Below, piece after piece: positions 45,978 to 54,774 of a stretch of DNA of 64,000 nucleotides. The notes beneath the pieces were generated by a model. It was not told the origin of the DNA, did not search any database, and was given only the letters and a program-made list of their open reading frames with translations. Origin of the DNA: Stigmatella ashevillena (lineage in GTDB: Bacteria > Myxococcota > Myxococcia > Myxococcales > Myxococcaceae). Numbering within the stretch: the first letter of the stretch is position 1; each line of letters opens with the position of its first letter. Where the stretch lies: positions 9,666,425-9,730,424 of the forward strand of contig NZ_JAQNDM010000002.1 of assembly GCF_028368975.1 (NCBI RefSeq), read 5' to 3'. The position numbers and the translations under genes are program-made.

Positions 45978-48941
45978 ATGTGGGGACGTCAGTGGGCCTG
46001 GGTGGTGGCGTGGGTGTGTGTGGCGGGAGGGCTGGGCGGGTGTGATCGCCCCAACACAGGCAACCGCGCGCGGACAGGCTTCGCGGCACGGCCCCAGGCC
46101 CTGGAGTTCGGCCCGGCGGCGCTGGGTTCGACCAAGACGGTGAAGTTGCGGCTGGCCAACGAGGGCCGGGCCCCGCTGCGCGTGGAGGGCGCCTCCGCCA
46201 GCGTGCCCCACGTGGAGATTCCTCCCTTCGAGCCCTTCACGCTGAGCGCGGGAGGGGAGTACGAGCTGGAGGTGCGCTTCTCGCCCGCGGTGGAGGGCAC
46301 GGTGCAGGGCGTGGTGGAGATCCTCACCGATGCGGACTCGGACGGGAGCGCCGGCTCGCGGGTGAACTTCGCAGGCATGGGCGTCAAGGCCTGGGTCGAG
46401 GTGAGGAGCCAGGAGCTGGATTTCGGCAACGTGGCGCTGGACACCGTGCAGATGCTCGAGCTGCGCCTGAGCAACCCCACGTCCGTGGAGAGCCCGCTGC
46501 GGCTGGCGATGAGCGGGGTGGACGCGGATCAATTCTTCTCCAGCACGGAAGGCCCGGCGCTGGTGCTGCCTGCGGGCAGGCAGATGGCGCTGCCCATCGC
46601 GTTCAAGCCGCGCCGCCTGGGCGTGGCCGCCGCGGAGGTGCTCGTGGAGGTGTGCGAGGGCTGCGCGCCCCTGGCCGTTCCCCTCAAGGGGATGGGCATT
46701 GCCTCGCAGCTGGAGATTTCGCCGTTGCGGGTGGACTTTGGCCGCGTGGCCCTGGGGGCCACGGCCGAGGAGCGCATCATGGTGCGCAACCAGGGCACCG
46801 AGCCCATGAGCTACCAGGGGGCGCGCATCCTCGATGACGCGGGGACGTTCCGGGTGGTGAGCGCGGTGGTGCCCACGGGCAATGTCTTGCGGCCGGGCGA
46901 GTCCGCGGAGATCCGCGTGGCCTTCTCGCCATCAGCGCTGGGGTCCCCGGCCGAGGCCCGGGTGGAGATCGATGTGAAGGCCTCCGGCTCGGCCGCGCCC
47001 GCGCCCAAGGTGGCCCTGAGCGGGGAGGGAGGCTCCTCGTGCGTGGCGGTGCTGCCCCGGACGCTGGACATGGGCGTGGTGGCCGAAGGCATGTCCGCCA
47101 CCCGCCCGGTGAAGGTCGTCAACCGCTGCCGCACCCCGGTGCTGGTGAATGATCTGCAGATCGACACGCGGCAGGGGGGCTTCTTCTCGCTGGCGCAGGC
47201 CCCCGCGAGCACCCCCATCGCCCCGGGGCAGTCGGCCACCGTGGGCATCACCTTCACGCCCCGGGCGGGCGCGGGGCAGGGCGAGGCCCAGCTGTCCGTG
47301 TCCGTGCGCAGCGGCAGCGCCACCTCGACGGAAGGGGTGGTGCTCAAGGGGCAGGGCGAGGCCTTCCCGCCGTGCAAGTACGCGCTCTCCCCGAAGACGC
47401 TCGACTTTGGCCGGGTGCCGGTGGGGGCCGAGGTGCTGCTGAGCGCCTCCCTGAGCAACACGGGCGCCACGGCGTGCTACCTGGCGGGGTTGCAGCTCGT
47501 GGAAGGCTCGGATCCCGTTTTCAGCGCCCAGCCGGTGCAGGGCACGACGCTGGCCCCGGGGCAGAAGGCCCAGCTGCTCGTCCGGTTCAAGCCGGAGGCG
47601 CCAGCCACCTATGGCGGCCTGGCCGAGGGCTGGGTGAACCACCCCTCCTCGGGGCACCCCACGCTGAACGTGGTGGGCGAAGGGGTGCAGGGCTGCTTCG
47701 CCGTTCAGCCGACGCACCTGGCGTTCGGCACCTCGCAGCTCTCCTGCGAGCCGCACACGCAGGAGCTCATCGCCTACAACGGCTGCGCGGGTCCCGTCAC
47801 CGTGAACGGCATGCGGATGGAGCAGGACAGCGAGGAGTTCACGCTGGCCGACGTGCCCTCCTTCCCGCGGACGCTGGCCTCGGGCGAGCAGTTCCGGCTG
47901 CGCGCCACATACGCGCCGGTGAATGAGGGAACCGATGCGGCGGTGCTGCGCTTCGATCTGGGGCCGGACTCCGTTTATACGGCGAGCCTCGTGGGCGCGG
48001 GGGTGAACAAGGCCGAGCAGACCGATGTGTTCGTCCAGGAGTCCCAGGCCAAGGTCGACGTGCTCTTCGTCGTGGACAACTCAGGCTCGATGATGGAGGA
48101 GCAGCAGAGCCTGGGCAGCAACTTCGCGTCCTTCCTGAGCGCCGCCAACGCCGCGGGCGTGGACTACCACATTGGCGTCACCACCACGGGCCTGGATGCT
48201 TCGCCCGGAGGCTGGTCCGCCTGCTCGGGAGGCGCCGAGGGCGGTGAGAATGGCCGGCTCTTCCCCGCGGATGGCTCCTCTCCGCGCATCATCACGCCCA
48301 CCACCCCGAACGCGCCGGCGGTCTTCGCGCGCAATACCCAGGTGGGTGTGTGCCATTGGAACGAGCAGGGGTTGGAGGCGGCCTACCGCGCGCTCTCCGC
48401 GCCGCTGCTGCACAGCGTGGATGATCCGCGCACCGCGCAGCCCGCGGATGGCAATGGCGGCTTCCTGCGCGAAGAGGCGCGGCTGGCCCTCATCTTCCTC
48501 ACCGACGAGGAGGACTTCTCCACCCAGTCGGTGGCCTTCTACGAGACCTATTTCCGCGCCCTGAAGGACAATGAGCCTTCCAAGCTGAGCATCTCGGCCA
48601 TCGCGGGGCCCGCGAACCTGTCGGCCTGCCCCACCGCGAGCAGCTCGGGCGCCCGCTACATCCAACTGGCCGAGGCCACCGGGGGCGTCGTGGAGAGCAT
48701 CTGCACTCCGAACTGGGCCCAGTCGCTCAAGAAGCTCTCGTCCAATACCTTCGGGCCCAACCGCTCCTTCCCCCTGTCCGAGGATCCGGAGGATCCCTCT
48801 CAGATCGCCGTGACGGTGGATGGGGTGCGGGTGACGTCTGGCTGGCAATACAACCCAGACACCCGCACCGTCGTCTTCGATGCGGAGACGGCCCCCTTGC
48901 CGGGCGCTGTGGTCGAGGTGACGTACCCCCTGGGGTGCTGA
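45978..48941 (+). CDS. surface lipoprotein with ASPM/SPD-2/Hydin (choice-of-anchor D) repeats and vWA-like domain
   Basis: The 987-residue protein has a signal ending AGGLGGC (lipobox). From residue about 35 to 670 it consists of repeated beta-sandwich units of about 110 residues, each with 'xxLDFGxVxxGxxxxxxxxLxNxG' (for example SQELDFGNVALDTVQML, SPLRVDFGRVALGATAEE, SPKTLDFGRVPVGAEVL) and 'VRFxP' strands. These are the ASPM/SPD-2/Hydin type. A von Willebrand A-like domain starts at about 690 with VDVLFVVDNSGSMMEEQQ, which holds a MIDAS DxSxS. GGGAGG precedes the ATG. A metal-dependent adhesion or scaffold role on the cell surface is the best inference. Confidence 0.88.
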   Translation: MWGRQWAWVVAWVCVAGGLGGCDRPNTGNRARTGFAARPQALEFGPAALGSTKTVKLRLANEGRAPLRVEGASASVPHVEIPPFEPFTLSAGGEYELEVRFSPAVEGTVQGVVEILTDADSDGSAGSRVNFAGMGVKAWVEVRSQELDFGNVALDTVQMLELRLSNPTSVESPLRLAMSGVDADQFFSSTEGPALVLPAGRQMALPIAFKPRRLGVAAAEVLVEVCEGCAPLAVPLKGMGIASQLEISPLRVDFGRVALGATAEERIMVRNQGTEPMSYQGARILDDAGTFRVVSAVVPTGNVLRPGESAEIRVAFSPSALGSPAEARVEIDVKASGSAAPAPKVALSGEGGSSCVAVLPRTLDMGVVAEGMSATRPVKVVNRCRTPVLVNDLQIDTRQGGFFSLAQAPASTPIAPGQSATVGITFTPRAGAGQGEAQLSVSVRSGSATSTEGVVLKGQGEAFPPCKYALSPKTLDFGRVPVGAEVLLSASLSNTGATACYLAGLQLVEGSDPVFSAQPVQGTTLAPGQKAQLLVRFKPEAPATYGGLAEGWVNHPSSGHPTLNVVGEGVQGCFAVQPTHLAFGTSQLSCEPHTQELIAYNGCAGPVTVNGMRMEQDSEEFTLADVPSFPRTLASGEQFRLRATYAPVNEGTDAAVLRFDLGPDSVYTASLVGAGVNKAEQTDVFVQESQAKVDVLFVVDNSGSMMEEQQSLGSNFASFLSAANAAGVDYHIGVTTTGLDASPGGWSACSGGAEGGENGRLFPADGSSPRIITPTTPNAPAVFARNTQVGVCHWNEQGLEAAYRALSAPLLHSVDDPRTAQPADGNGGFLREEARLALIFLTDEEDFSTQSVAFYETYFRALKDNEPSKLSISAIAGPANLSACPTASSSGARYIQLAEATGGVVESICTPNWAQSLKKLSSNTFGPNRSFPLSEDPEDPSQIAVTVDGVRVTSGWQYNPDTRTVVFDAETAPLPGAVVEVTYPLGC

Positions 48942-49082
48942 TCAACAGAGGAGTCGAGGCATACCCAGGAGCTGGGTCATTGGATCCGGTTTCTTGAATT
49001 TTCTCTCAGCACTGTTTTCAACGTCTGGGGGGAATTCCCCCTCGACAGCGGAGGGGGGGGCGCGGCACTTTCAAGGCTCACA

Positions 49083-50015
49083 ATGCCCACAGACACTCTC
49101 CTCATCGCTGGTGTGGGAGACATCCATGGACGCTTCCATCGGGTGGAAGAGTGGATGGATGTGTTGGGCAAGGCGCGTGGCCGTCCGGTGGACATGGTGC
49201 TGGCGGTGGGGGACGTGGAAGCGTTCCGGCGCGCGGATGATCAGCGCCGCAAGATGACCAAGCGCCTCATGCCGGCCGAGTTCGCCGAGTACGCGGATGG
49301 GCAGCGGCGGATGAAGCGGCCGATGTATTTCATCGGCGGCAACAACGAGGACTTCGAGGCGCTTCACGACACGCCGGACGGCATGGAGCTGGCGCCGCAG
49401 GTGTATTACCTGGGGCGTGCGGGAATCCAGACGTTGCGCGGGCTGCGCGTGGCGTACCTCTCGGGCATCCACGCGCCGCGCTTTTTCGATCAGCCCCTCA
49501 AGCGGCCCCGGGCGCTCGATACGGCGAAGCAGGCGGGGTACTTCCGCGCGCCCGAGGTGGAGCGCGTCATGCACGTGCGGGACGTGGACATTCTGCTGGT
49601 GCACGAGTGGCCGCGCGGCATCGTCCAGCGGGCCCGGGACGAGAATGTCCCCACGACGAGGGCCCTGCCGTCGTACTGGATTGGCAATCCCATCACACGC
49701 CGGTTGGCGGACACGCTGCGGCCCAAGTGGATGTTGTGTGGCCATTCCCACAAGGGATTCGCGGTGTCGCTGGGCGGTGAGGGTGGACGGCCGGTGACGC
49801 GCATTGCCTGTCTGGATCAGGCGACCCGGCCCGACGAGGCGGTGTTCTGGCTGGAGTTCGAGGAGCGCGAGCCGGTGCGCGGCGGCTGGGGACTCTCCGG
49901 AGAGGTGGCGTGGCACACCGGGGCCTCGTGGAACCTCCAGGCGCTTCCCTTGGTAGGGCCGCCCCCGTCCTCCTCACATCATGAGGACGAGGAGGAGGAC
50001 CGGGAGATGGGCTGA
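49083..50015 (+). CDS. Dbr1/CWF19-like metallophosphoesterase
   Basis: The 310-residue protein has a calcineurin-like phosphoesterase fold: GVGDIHGR (D13, H15), AVGDVEAFR (D44), FIGGNNED (N87, N88), LLVHEWPRGI (H174) and CGHSHKGF (H221, H223). The order and flanking text (APQVYYLGRAGI, RGLRVAYLSGI, HEWPR, LRPKWMLCGHSH) recall eukaryotic RNA lariat-debranching enzyme Dbr1 and the related CWF19 N-domain, more than ordinary bacterial phosphodiesterases. The catalytic His of GNHE is replaced by Asn (GNNE), as I recall for CWF19. All metal ligands remain. It is a single gene, convergent with the CBS gene through a shared hairpin. The substrate is unknown. Confidence 0.8.
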   Translation: MPTDTLLIAGVGDIHGRFHRVEEWMDVLGKARGRPVDMVLAVGDVEAFRRADDQRRKMTKRLMPAEFAEYADGQRRMKRPMYFIGGNNEDFEALHDTPDGMELAPQVYYLGRAGIQTLRGLRVAYLSGIHAPRFFDQPLKRPRALDTAKQAGYFRAPEVERVMHVRDVDILLVHEWPRGIVQRARDENVPTTRALPSYWIGNPITRRLADTLRPKWMLCGHSHKGFAVSLGGEGGRPVTRIACLDQATRPDEAVFWLEFEEREPVRGGWGLSGEVAWHTGASWNLQALPLVGPPPSSSHHEDEEEDREMG

Positions 50016-50041
50016 AGGGCCCTGTGGGCGTCCGCCTTCAG
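50012..50041. terminator. bidirectional terminator hairpin containing both stop codons
   Basis: CTGAAGG (50012-50018) and CCTTCAG (50035-50041) form a perfect seven-base stem. The phosphoesterase TGA (50013-50015) lies in the left arm and the CBS gene's stop (50038-50040) in the right arm. The convergent genes thus share one hairpin in about 25 bases. Confidence 0.5.
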
Positions 50042-50466
50042 TGGGGCCCCAGGACCAGCTCGGCGAGGGGGACCTCCGTGCCGGACGCATCGTCCAACAC
50101 CGCCCGCGAGATATCCTCGAACGACACCATGCCCACGAGGTTCTTGTCCCGGTCGAGGATGGGCAGCTGGCGCAGCCCGTGCCGACTCATGAGCTGGGCC
50201 GCAGTGGTCAGCTCATCGTCCGCGAAGGCATAGCGCAGGGGCCCTTCGCCCAGGATGTCCGCCACCACCGTCTGCTGGGGATCGAGCCGCTCCGCGATGG
50301 CTTGAAACACGATATCGCGCTCCGTGAGCAGGCCCATGAGCTTGCGGTGCTGACAGACTGGAAGGACTCCCAGGCCGTGCTGCCGCATCTGCTGGGCGGC
50401 TTCGGTCAGCGTCTGGTCTGGGCTGATGGGCTGTACATCCCGATTCATGATCGTGCTCAGCTTCAT
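50038..50466 (-). CDS. CBS domain-pair protein
   Basis: The 142-residue protein consists of two CBS domains, about residues 1-60 (MNRDVQPISPDQTLTEAAQQM, LGVLPVCQHRKLMGLLTERDI) and 70-130 (YAFADDELTTAAQLMSRHGLRQLPILDRDKNLVGMVS). Such Bateman modules bind adenine nucleotides and act as energy or ion-strength sensors for partner proteins. The partner is not evident. The ATG at 50466 follows a G-rich ribosome binding site, and longer in-frame readings enter a likely promoter region. It is on the same strand as the PAP2 gene upstream, separated by 161 bases in which nothing clear was seen. Confidence 0.92.
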   Translation of the reverse strand: MKLSTIMNRDVQPISPDQTLTEAAQQMRQHGLGVLPVCQHRKLMGLLTERDIVFQAIAERLDPQQTVVADILGEGPLRYAFADDELTTAAQLMSRHGLRQLPILDRDKNLVGMVSFEDISRAVLDDASGTEVPLAELVLGPH

Positions 50467-50627
50467 CGCTCTGCCCCCCCCGACATGACTTTGGGATGAC
50501 AATGTGGTCACCGGGCCGCGGCGGGGCAAGCAGCCATGAAACAAATAGGCTTCCGGTGGCCAGAAGGCATCTTGTAGACAACACGGCTGGCTCCCTGCGG
50601 GGAAAGCAGCCGAAAGAGCGCCTGTGT

Positions 50628-51509
50628 CTAGAAGCGCCCGGAGAGCGCCGCGCCGCCCGGTCCTCCTGTCACCTGGAGGGACAGCGCCTCCGCGTCAGGG
50701 CGGGTCCGCCCGTGAAGCAGCAAGGGCACCGCGACCCCCGAGGCAGTGCCCAGGGCGGCGCCCAGGGCCACGTCGGTGAGGTAGTGCTTGCCAGCCCCCA
50801 TGCGCAGCAGTCCCACAGAGGCGGCGACGGGCAGTCCCACCGCCCAGATCCAGGGCTGGTGGGGATAGCCGCGCAGGTGGGCCACGGTGCCCGCGGACAC
50901 CACCAGCGAGAAGGCCATGCTGGTGTGGCCACTGTAGAACGAGAGGTTGTTGTCGGAGGGATGGTCCGTGAGGGGTTTCTGGGCCTCGGGCAGGACGTGG
51001 ACGAAGGGCCGCTCCCGGCCCGCGATGAACTTGGTGGTCTGGTTGATCATCGAGCTCAGCAGGACGGTCTCGAAGAGGATGCCCACGTCCTGAAAGAAGA
51101 TGGCCGGGGGCGCCCCCACGCTCCGGGAGAGCGCGTATTGCGCGCCCAGCGTTCCCAGGGGCAGCACCCCGAAGCCCACGATGTTGCTCCAGGTGCCCGA
51201 GCGCTCGCGCTGCACCTCGGTGGAGCCGGTGATGTTCCGTCCCCAGCGGTCCAGGCGGTTGAGCGTCTCCCGGCCATCCGGTGCCCGGTCGCACCAACGG
51301 CACGTCACGGGGGCAAGGTCCTCCTTGAAGAGGGTCTCGCTGCCGATCATCAGCACGGCGGCGCTGCCCATGAGGGCCCCGTCCCGTTTCCAATCGAAGC
51401 GCAGCTCGTGAAACCGTGGCGCCTGCTCGGCAGGTGGCCGGGCGTCCTCTGTCAGGGGAAGCGCGGTAAGCAGGGGAACGGCCACCAAAATGAAATGTGG
51501 GAGGGGCAC
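50628..51509 (-). CDS. PAP2 family phosphatase
   Basis: The 293-residue protein contains the PAP2 acid phosphatase motifs in order: KFIAGRERPF (KxxxxxxRP), FYSGHTSMAF (PSGH type) and RMGAGKHYLTDVALG (SRxxxxxHxxxD type). An N-terminal hydrophobic stretch (PHFILVAVPLLTALPL) acts as signal or anchor, and several hydrophobic helices lie between the motifs. The C-terminus ends ALSGRF. The start is GTG 51509 and lacks a clear ribosome binding site. It probably dephosphorylates lipid phosphates or undecaprenyl pyrophosphate on the outer face of the inner membrane. It is divergent from addB by 49 bases. Confidence 0.9.
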   Translation of the reverse strand: MPLPHFILVAVPLLTALPLTEDARPPAEQAPRFHELRFDWKRDGALMGSAAVLMIGSETLFKEDLAPVTCRWCDRAPDGRETLNRLDRWGRNITGSTEVQRERSGTWSNIVGFGVLPLGTLGAQYALSRSVGAPPAIFFQDVGILFETVLLSSMINQTTKFIAGRERPFVHVLPEAQKPLTDHPSDNNLSFYSGHTSMAFSLVVSAGTVAHLRGYPHQPWIWAVGLPVAASVGLLRMGAGKHYLTDVALGAALGTASGVAVPLLLHGRTRPDAEALSLQVTGGPGGAALSGRF

Positions 51510-51558
51510 GAACAGAGCATAAACGGGGGCCTTCCGAGCGTTCTACACTCCACTCCGA

Positions 51559-54500
51559 ATGACCCGTCCCGGCCGCACCCTCCAGGTCTTCCCCGACGCC
51601 CACCGGCGCCAGCAAGTGCTGCGCGCCGCACGAGAAAGCCACGGCTTCGCTCTGGGAACGGGTTGTCTCACCTGGGACGAATTCGTGAACGTGCTGGGTG
51701 GCGCGCGCGAGCTGAAGCGCAGGCCCTGCCCGGCCTCGGCTTCGCGCGCGGTGGTGGCCGCGTGGGCCCAGGGGCTGGGGGAGACGCCCTTCGGCGGCTT
51801 CGTCCAGGAGCCGGCCTTCGCCCGCGCCGCGCTGGAACTGGTGCTCGACATGAAGGCGGGCCGGTTGACGCCGCGGGAGCTTCAGGATGCCGCGGAAGTC
51901 CTGCCGCAAGAGCGCCGCTCCCGCCTCCGGGTGCTCGCCCGGCTGTATGACGGGTATTCCAAGCGCATGGAGGCGTTGGGCCTCGCGGACCGCGAGGATG
52001 TGCTGCGCGGCTCGCTTCACGCGCTGAAGGCGGGCCGGTGGCCCTCGGCGTGGGCGGACGTGGACACGCTCGTGTTGCACGGGATGTATGACGTGCGGCC
52101 CTCCGGCCTGGAGCTGCTCCTGGCGCTGGCGGAGGTCTGCGAGAAGCGTCAGGTGGCCCTGCGGGTGGAGACGCCCGTGGGAGGCTCTCCCGTGGCGGAC
52201 GCGGCGCTGGCGGCCCTCTTCCGGGCCTTCGAGAGCCGGGGAGAGACCCTGGGGCACGTGGACCTCTTCAAGGCGGACCTGACCTTCGAGGCCCGTCCCC
52301 TGGCCGAGCTGGGGCGGCACCTCTTCTCGGAGCAGGTGCCGCGGGGGGCGCTGGAGGCTCAGACGGAGGTCTTGCGGGTGTGGAGCGTGGGCTCGGCCCA
52401 GGACGAGGCCCGTCAGATTGCCCGGGACGTGCGCCGGCTGGTGATCGACGGGGCCGATCCGGGCCGGATCGCCGTGGCATGGCGGGAGCCGGGCCCGGAG
52501 GCACGGTGGTTGGCGGAAGCCCTGGGGGAGCTGGGCGTTCCGGTGCGGCTGCCTTCGGGCGAGCCGCTCGCGCTGGCGGGCCCGGTGCGCTTGGCGCTGG
52601 ACCTGTCGTTGCTCGCCGAGGATGGGTTTCCCGCCGAGCGCGTGGCGGAGTTGGTGGCGAGCCGGTATGCCCCCACCCTCTCGCGCGGCGCGCCCGAGGC
52701 CCCCGCCACACTCTTCACCCTGGCCGCCGTGCGGGACGACCGGCTGGGGGCTGCCCGGGGCCGCGGTGCCTACGACGTGCGGCTGGAGGGGCTGGCCCGG
52801 CGCATGGGGGCGGCCCAGGACGAGAAGGCGCACGCGGTGAGGCTGCTGCGGGAGCGCTGCCTGCGGTTGATGGAGGAGTGCCGCCGCATTCCCGAGTCGG
52901 GCAGCGCGCGGGATTTGCTCGGCGCGTGGTGGCAGGCGGTGAAGCAACTGGGGCTGATGGATTCGGAAGGGGAGCTGGAGCCCTGGCGGGACGGCACCCT
53001 GGGCCTGCTGGGGCTGAAGGCCCGGGCCCGGGATGATGCCGCGCGGCAGGCGCTGAGCCTCCGGGTGGGAGAGCTGGAGCGAGGGTTGCGCGCGGTGGAG
53101 GGCGGGCCGAGGCTGTCACGGCGCACCTTCGGCCGATGGCTCGTGGACGCGATGCGGGATGTCTCCTTGCCGCCAGGAGGGCCTTCCACCGGGGCGGTGG
53201 AGGTGCTGGACATCCGCGAGTTGGCGGGGCGGACGTTCAGCCACGTCTTCCTGGCGGGGATGACGGAGGGCCGCTTTCCAGGGCACGAGGCGCCCAACCC
53301 CCTGCTCGGGGACGCGGACCGCGTGGAGCTCAACAAGCACCTGGAGCGGGAGGTTTTCCGGCTCACCGGGGGCGAGTTCGAGGACCGCGCGTCCTGGCGC
53401 CTCACCGAGGACCGGCTGCTCTTCGCCAGCGCACTGGTGACGGCGCAGGAGCAGGTGAGCCTGTCCTTCGCGGTGACGGGAGTGGGCGGGCAGGAGCAGG
53501 TGCCTTCCGCGTTTCTAGAGGAGGTGCGGCGGCTCACGGGGAGGAACTGGGAGGCCCGCGCGCGGATGGCCGTGCCTCCGCTGGACGATGTGCTCACGGA
53601 GTCCGAGCTTCGTCAGCGCGTGGCCCTGGAGACGATGGCGTCCGCCCGGCTGCGCGTCACCGAGCCGGATGTGGCGGAGCCCTTGCTGCGCCGCCGCTTC
53701 GTGGAGGAGGCGTGGTTCGCCGAGGCGCGCGAGTTGGCGCGCGTGGAGCTCGAACGCCTGCACTTCTTCAGCGATCCGGCTCACCGCGTGGGGCCCCATA
53801 CGGGACACGTCGTGGGCCCGGGACTGCCCGAGGCGCTTCGGGAGACCTTCCGCTTCGATGAGAACCGGCCGCTGTCGGCCTCGGCGCTGGCCCGCTTTGG
53901 CAACTGCGGCTTCCAGGGCTTCTTGACGTATGGGCTGAAGGTGGCCGAGCCGGAGCAACCGGGCGAGGAGTTCGATGCGCGTGGGCGCGGCACCTTCTGG
54001 CACCGCGTGGTGGAGGAGGTGTTCCGGCGACTCCGGGAGAAGGGGCTGCTCGGCAAGGGCTTGGAGGAGATACCGGAGGAGGTGCTGAACGCCGCGGTCG
54101 CCGAGGCGGTGCGCTCCTTCGAGCTGCGCCACCATGTGGGGCATCCCGAATTGTGGAAGCTCGCCAAGGTGCGTGCCCGGGCCATGGCGCGGCGCATCCT
54201 CGCGGACGAGCGCCGGGGACTGCCTTTCGAGCGGTACATGCCGGAGGACTTCGAGCTGAAGTTCGGCCCGGAGGCGCTCCGGGAGACGTGGAAGCAGGTG
54301 TCTCTCGCGGCGGGACAGGACGCCATCCACTTCGAGGGGAAGATCGATCGGTTGGATCAGAGTGCGGGCGACGTGGGGGTCATCGACTACAAGTCGGGGC
54401 GTCTGGACAAGCGGGAGCTGAAGGAGAAGCTGCTGTCCTCGGACTTCCAGCTTCCGCTCTACCTCTATGCGGCGCGTGCCAGCGGCCACCGGGAAGCCCG

Positions 54501-54774
54501 GAACGCGGCGTGGTTCTCGCTCCGCACGGGGACGACGCTGCACCTGTCCGAGCTGCTGTCTCCGGAAGAGATTGACGACATGCTGGCCACGGATCCGGCG
54601 GTCCGGGCCCGGCTGGCGCAGGAGGAGAAGCCCAACCTGGCGAACGCGGTGGAGCGGCTGGTGGCCACGGCCCGGGAGGGACAGTTCGCGATGCGCCCGA
54701 AGGATTGTGGCAGCTGCGGGTTCCGTGCGGTCTGCCGCATCACCGAGCGGCGGCTGGTGGAGGAGAGCGCTTGA
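51559..54774 (+). CDS. addB: AddB-like helicase-nuclease subunit with PD-(D/E)XK nuclease and iron-sulfur cysteines
   Basis: This is the AddB-type subunit of a RecBCD-equivalent end-resection complex. The 1071-residue protein has a degenerate helicase region in its N-terminal 750 residues (LVLHGMYDVRPSGLELLLALAE, DARQIARDVRRL, HVFLAGMTEGRFPG) without an ATP-binding P-loop, as expected for AddB. The C-terminal nuclease has GKIDRLD and VIDYKSGRLDKRE (about 928-950), which keep the catalytic Asp, Asp and Lys. Cysteines at 783 (FGNCGF), 1050, 1053 and 1059 (CGSCGFRAVC) match the 4Fe-4S staple. Its stop overlaps the addA TTG start by four bases. Confidence 0.88.
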   Translation: MTRPGRTLQVFPDAHRRQQVLRAARESHGFALGTGCLTWDEFVNVLGGARELKRRPCPASASRAVVAAWAQGLGETPFGGFVQEPAFARAALELVLDMKAGRLTPRELQDAAEVLPQERRSRLRVLARLYDGYSKRMEALGLADREDVLRGSLHALKAGRWPSAWADVDTLVLHGMYDVRPSGLELLLALAEVCEKRQVALRVETPVGGSPVADAALAALFRAFESRGETLGHVDLFKADLTFEARPLAELGRHLFSEQVPRGALEAQTEVLRVWSVGSAQDEARQIARDVRRLVIDGADPGRIAVAWREPGPEARWLAEALGELGVPVRLPSGEPLALAGPVRLALDLSLLAEDGFPAERVAELVASRYAPTLSRGAPEAPATLFTLAAVRDDRLGAARGRGAYDVRLEGLARRMGAAQDEKAHAVRLLRERCLRLMEECRRIPESGSARDLLGAWWQAVKQLGLMDSEGELEPWRDGTLGLLGLKARARDDAARQALSLRVGELERGLRAVEGGPRLSRRTFGRWLVDAMRDVSLPPGGPSTGAVEVLDIRELAGRTFSHVFLAGMTEGRFPGHEAPNPLLGDADRVELNKHLEREVFRLTGGEFEDRASWRLTEDRLLFASALVTAQEQVSLSFAVTGVGGQEQVPSAFLEEVRRLTGRNWEARARMAVPPLDDVLTESELRQRVALETMASARLRVTEPDVAEPLLRRRFVEEAWFAEARELARVELERLHFFSDPAHRVGPHTGHVVGPGLPEALRETFRFDENRPLSASALARFGNCGFQGFLTYGLKVAEPEQPGEEFDARGRGTFWHRVVEEVFRRLREKGLLGKGLEEIPEEVLNAAVAEAVRSFELRHHVGHPELWKLAKVRARAMARRILADERRGLPFERYMPEDFELKFGPEALRETWKQVSLAAGQDAIHFEGKIDRLDQSAGDVGVIDYKSGRLDKRELKEKLLSSDFQLPLYLYAARASGHREARNAAWFSLRTGTTLHLSELLSPEEIDDMLATDPAVRARLAQEEKPNLANAVERLVATAREGQFAMRPKDCGSCGFRAVCRITERRLVEESA

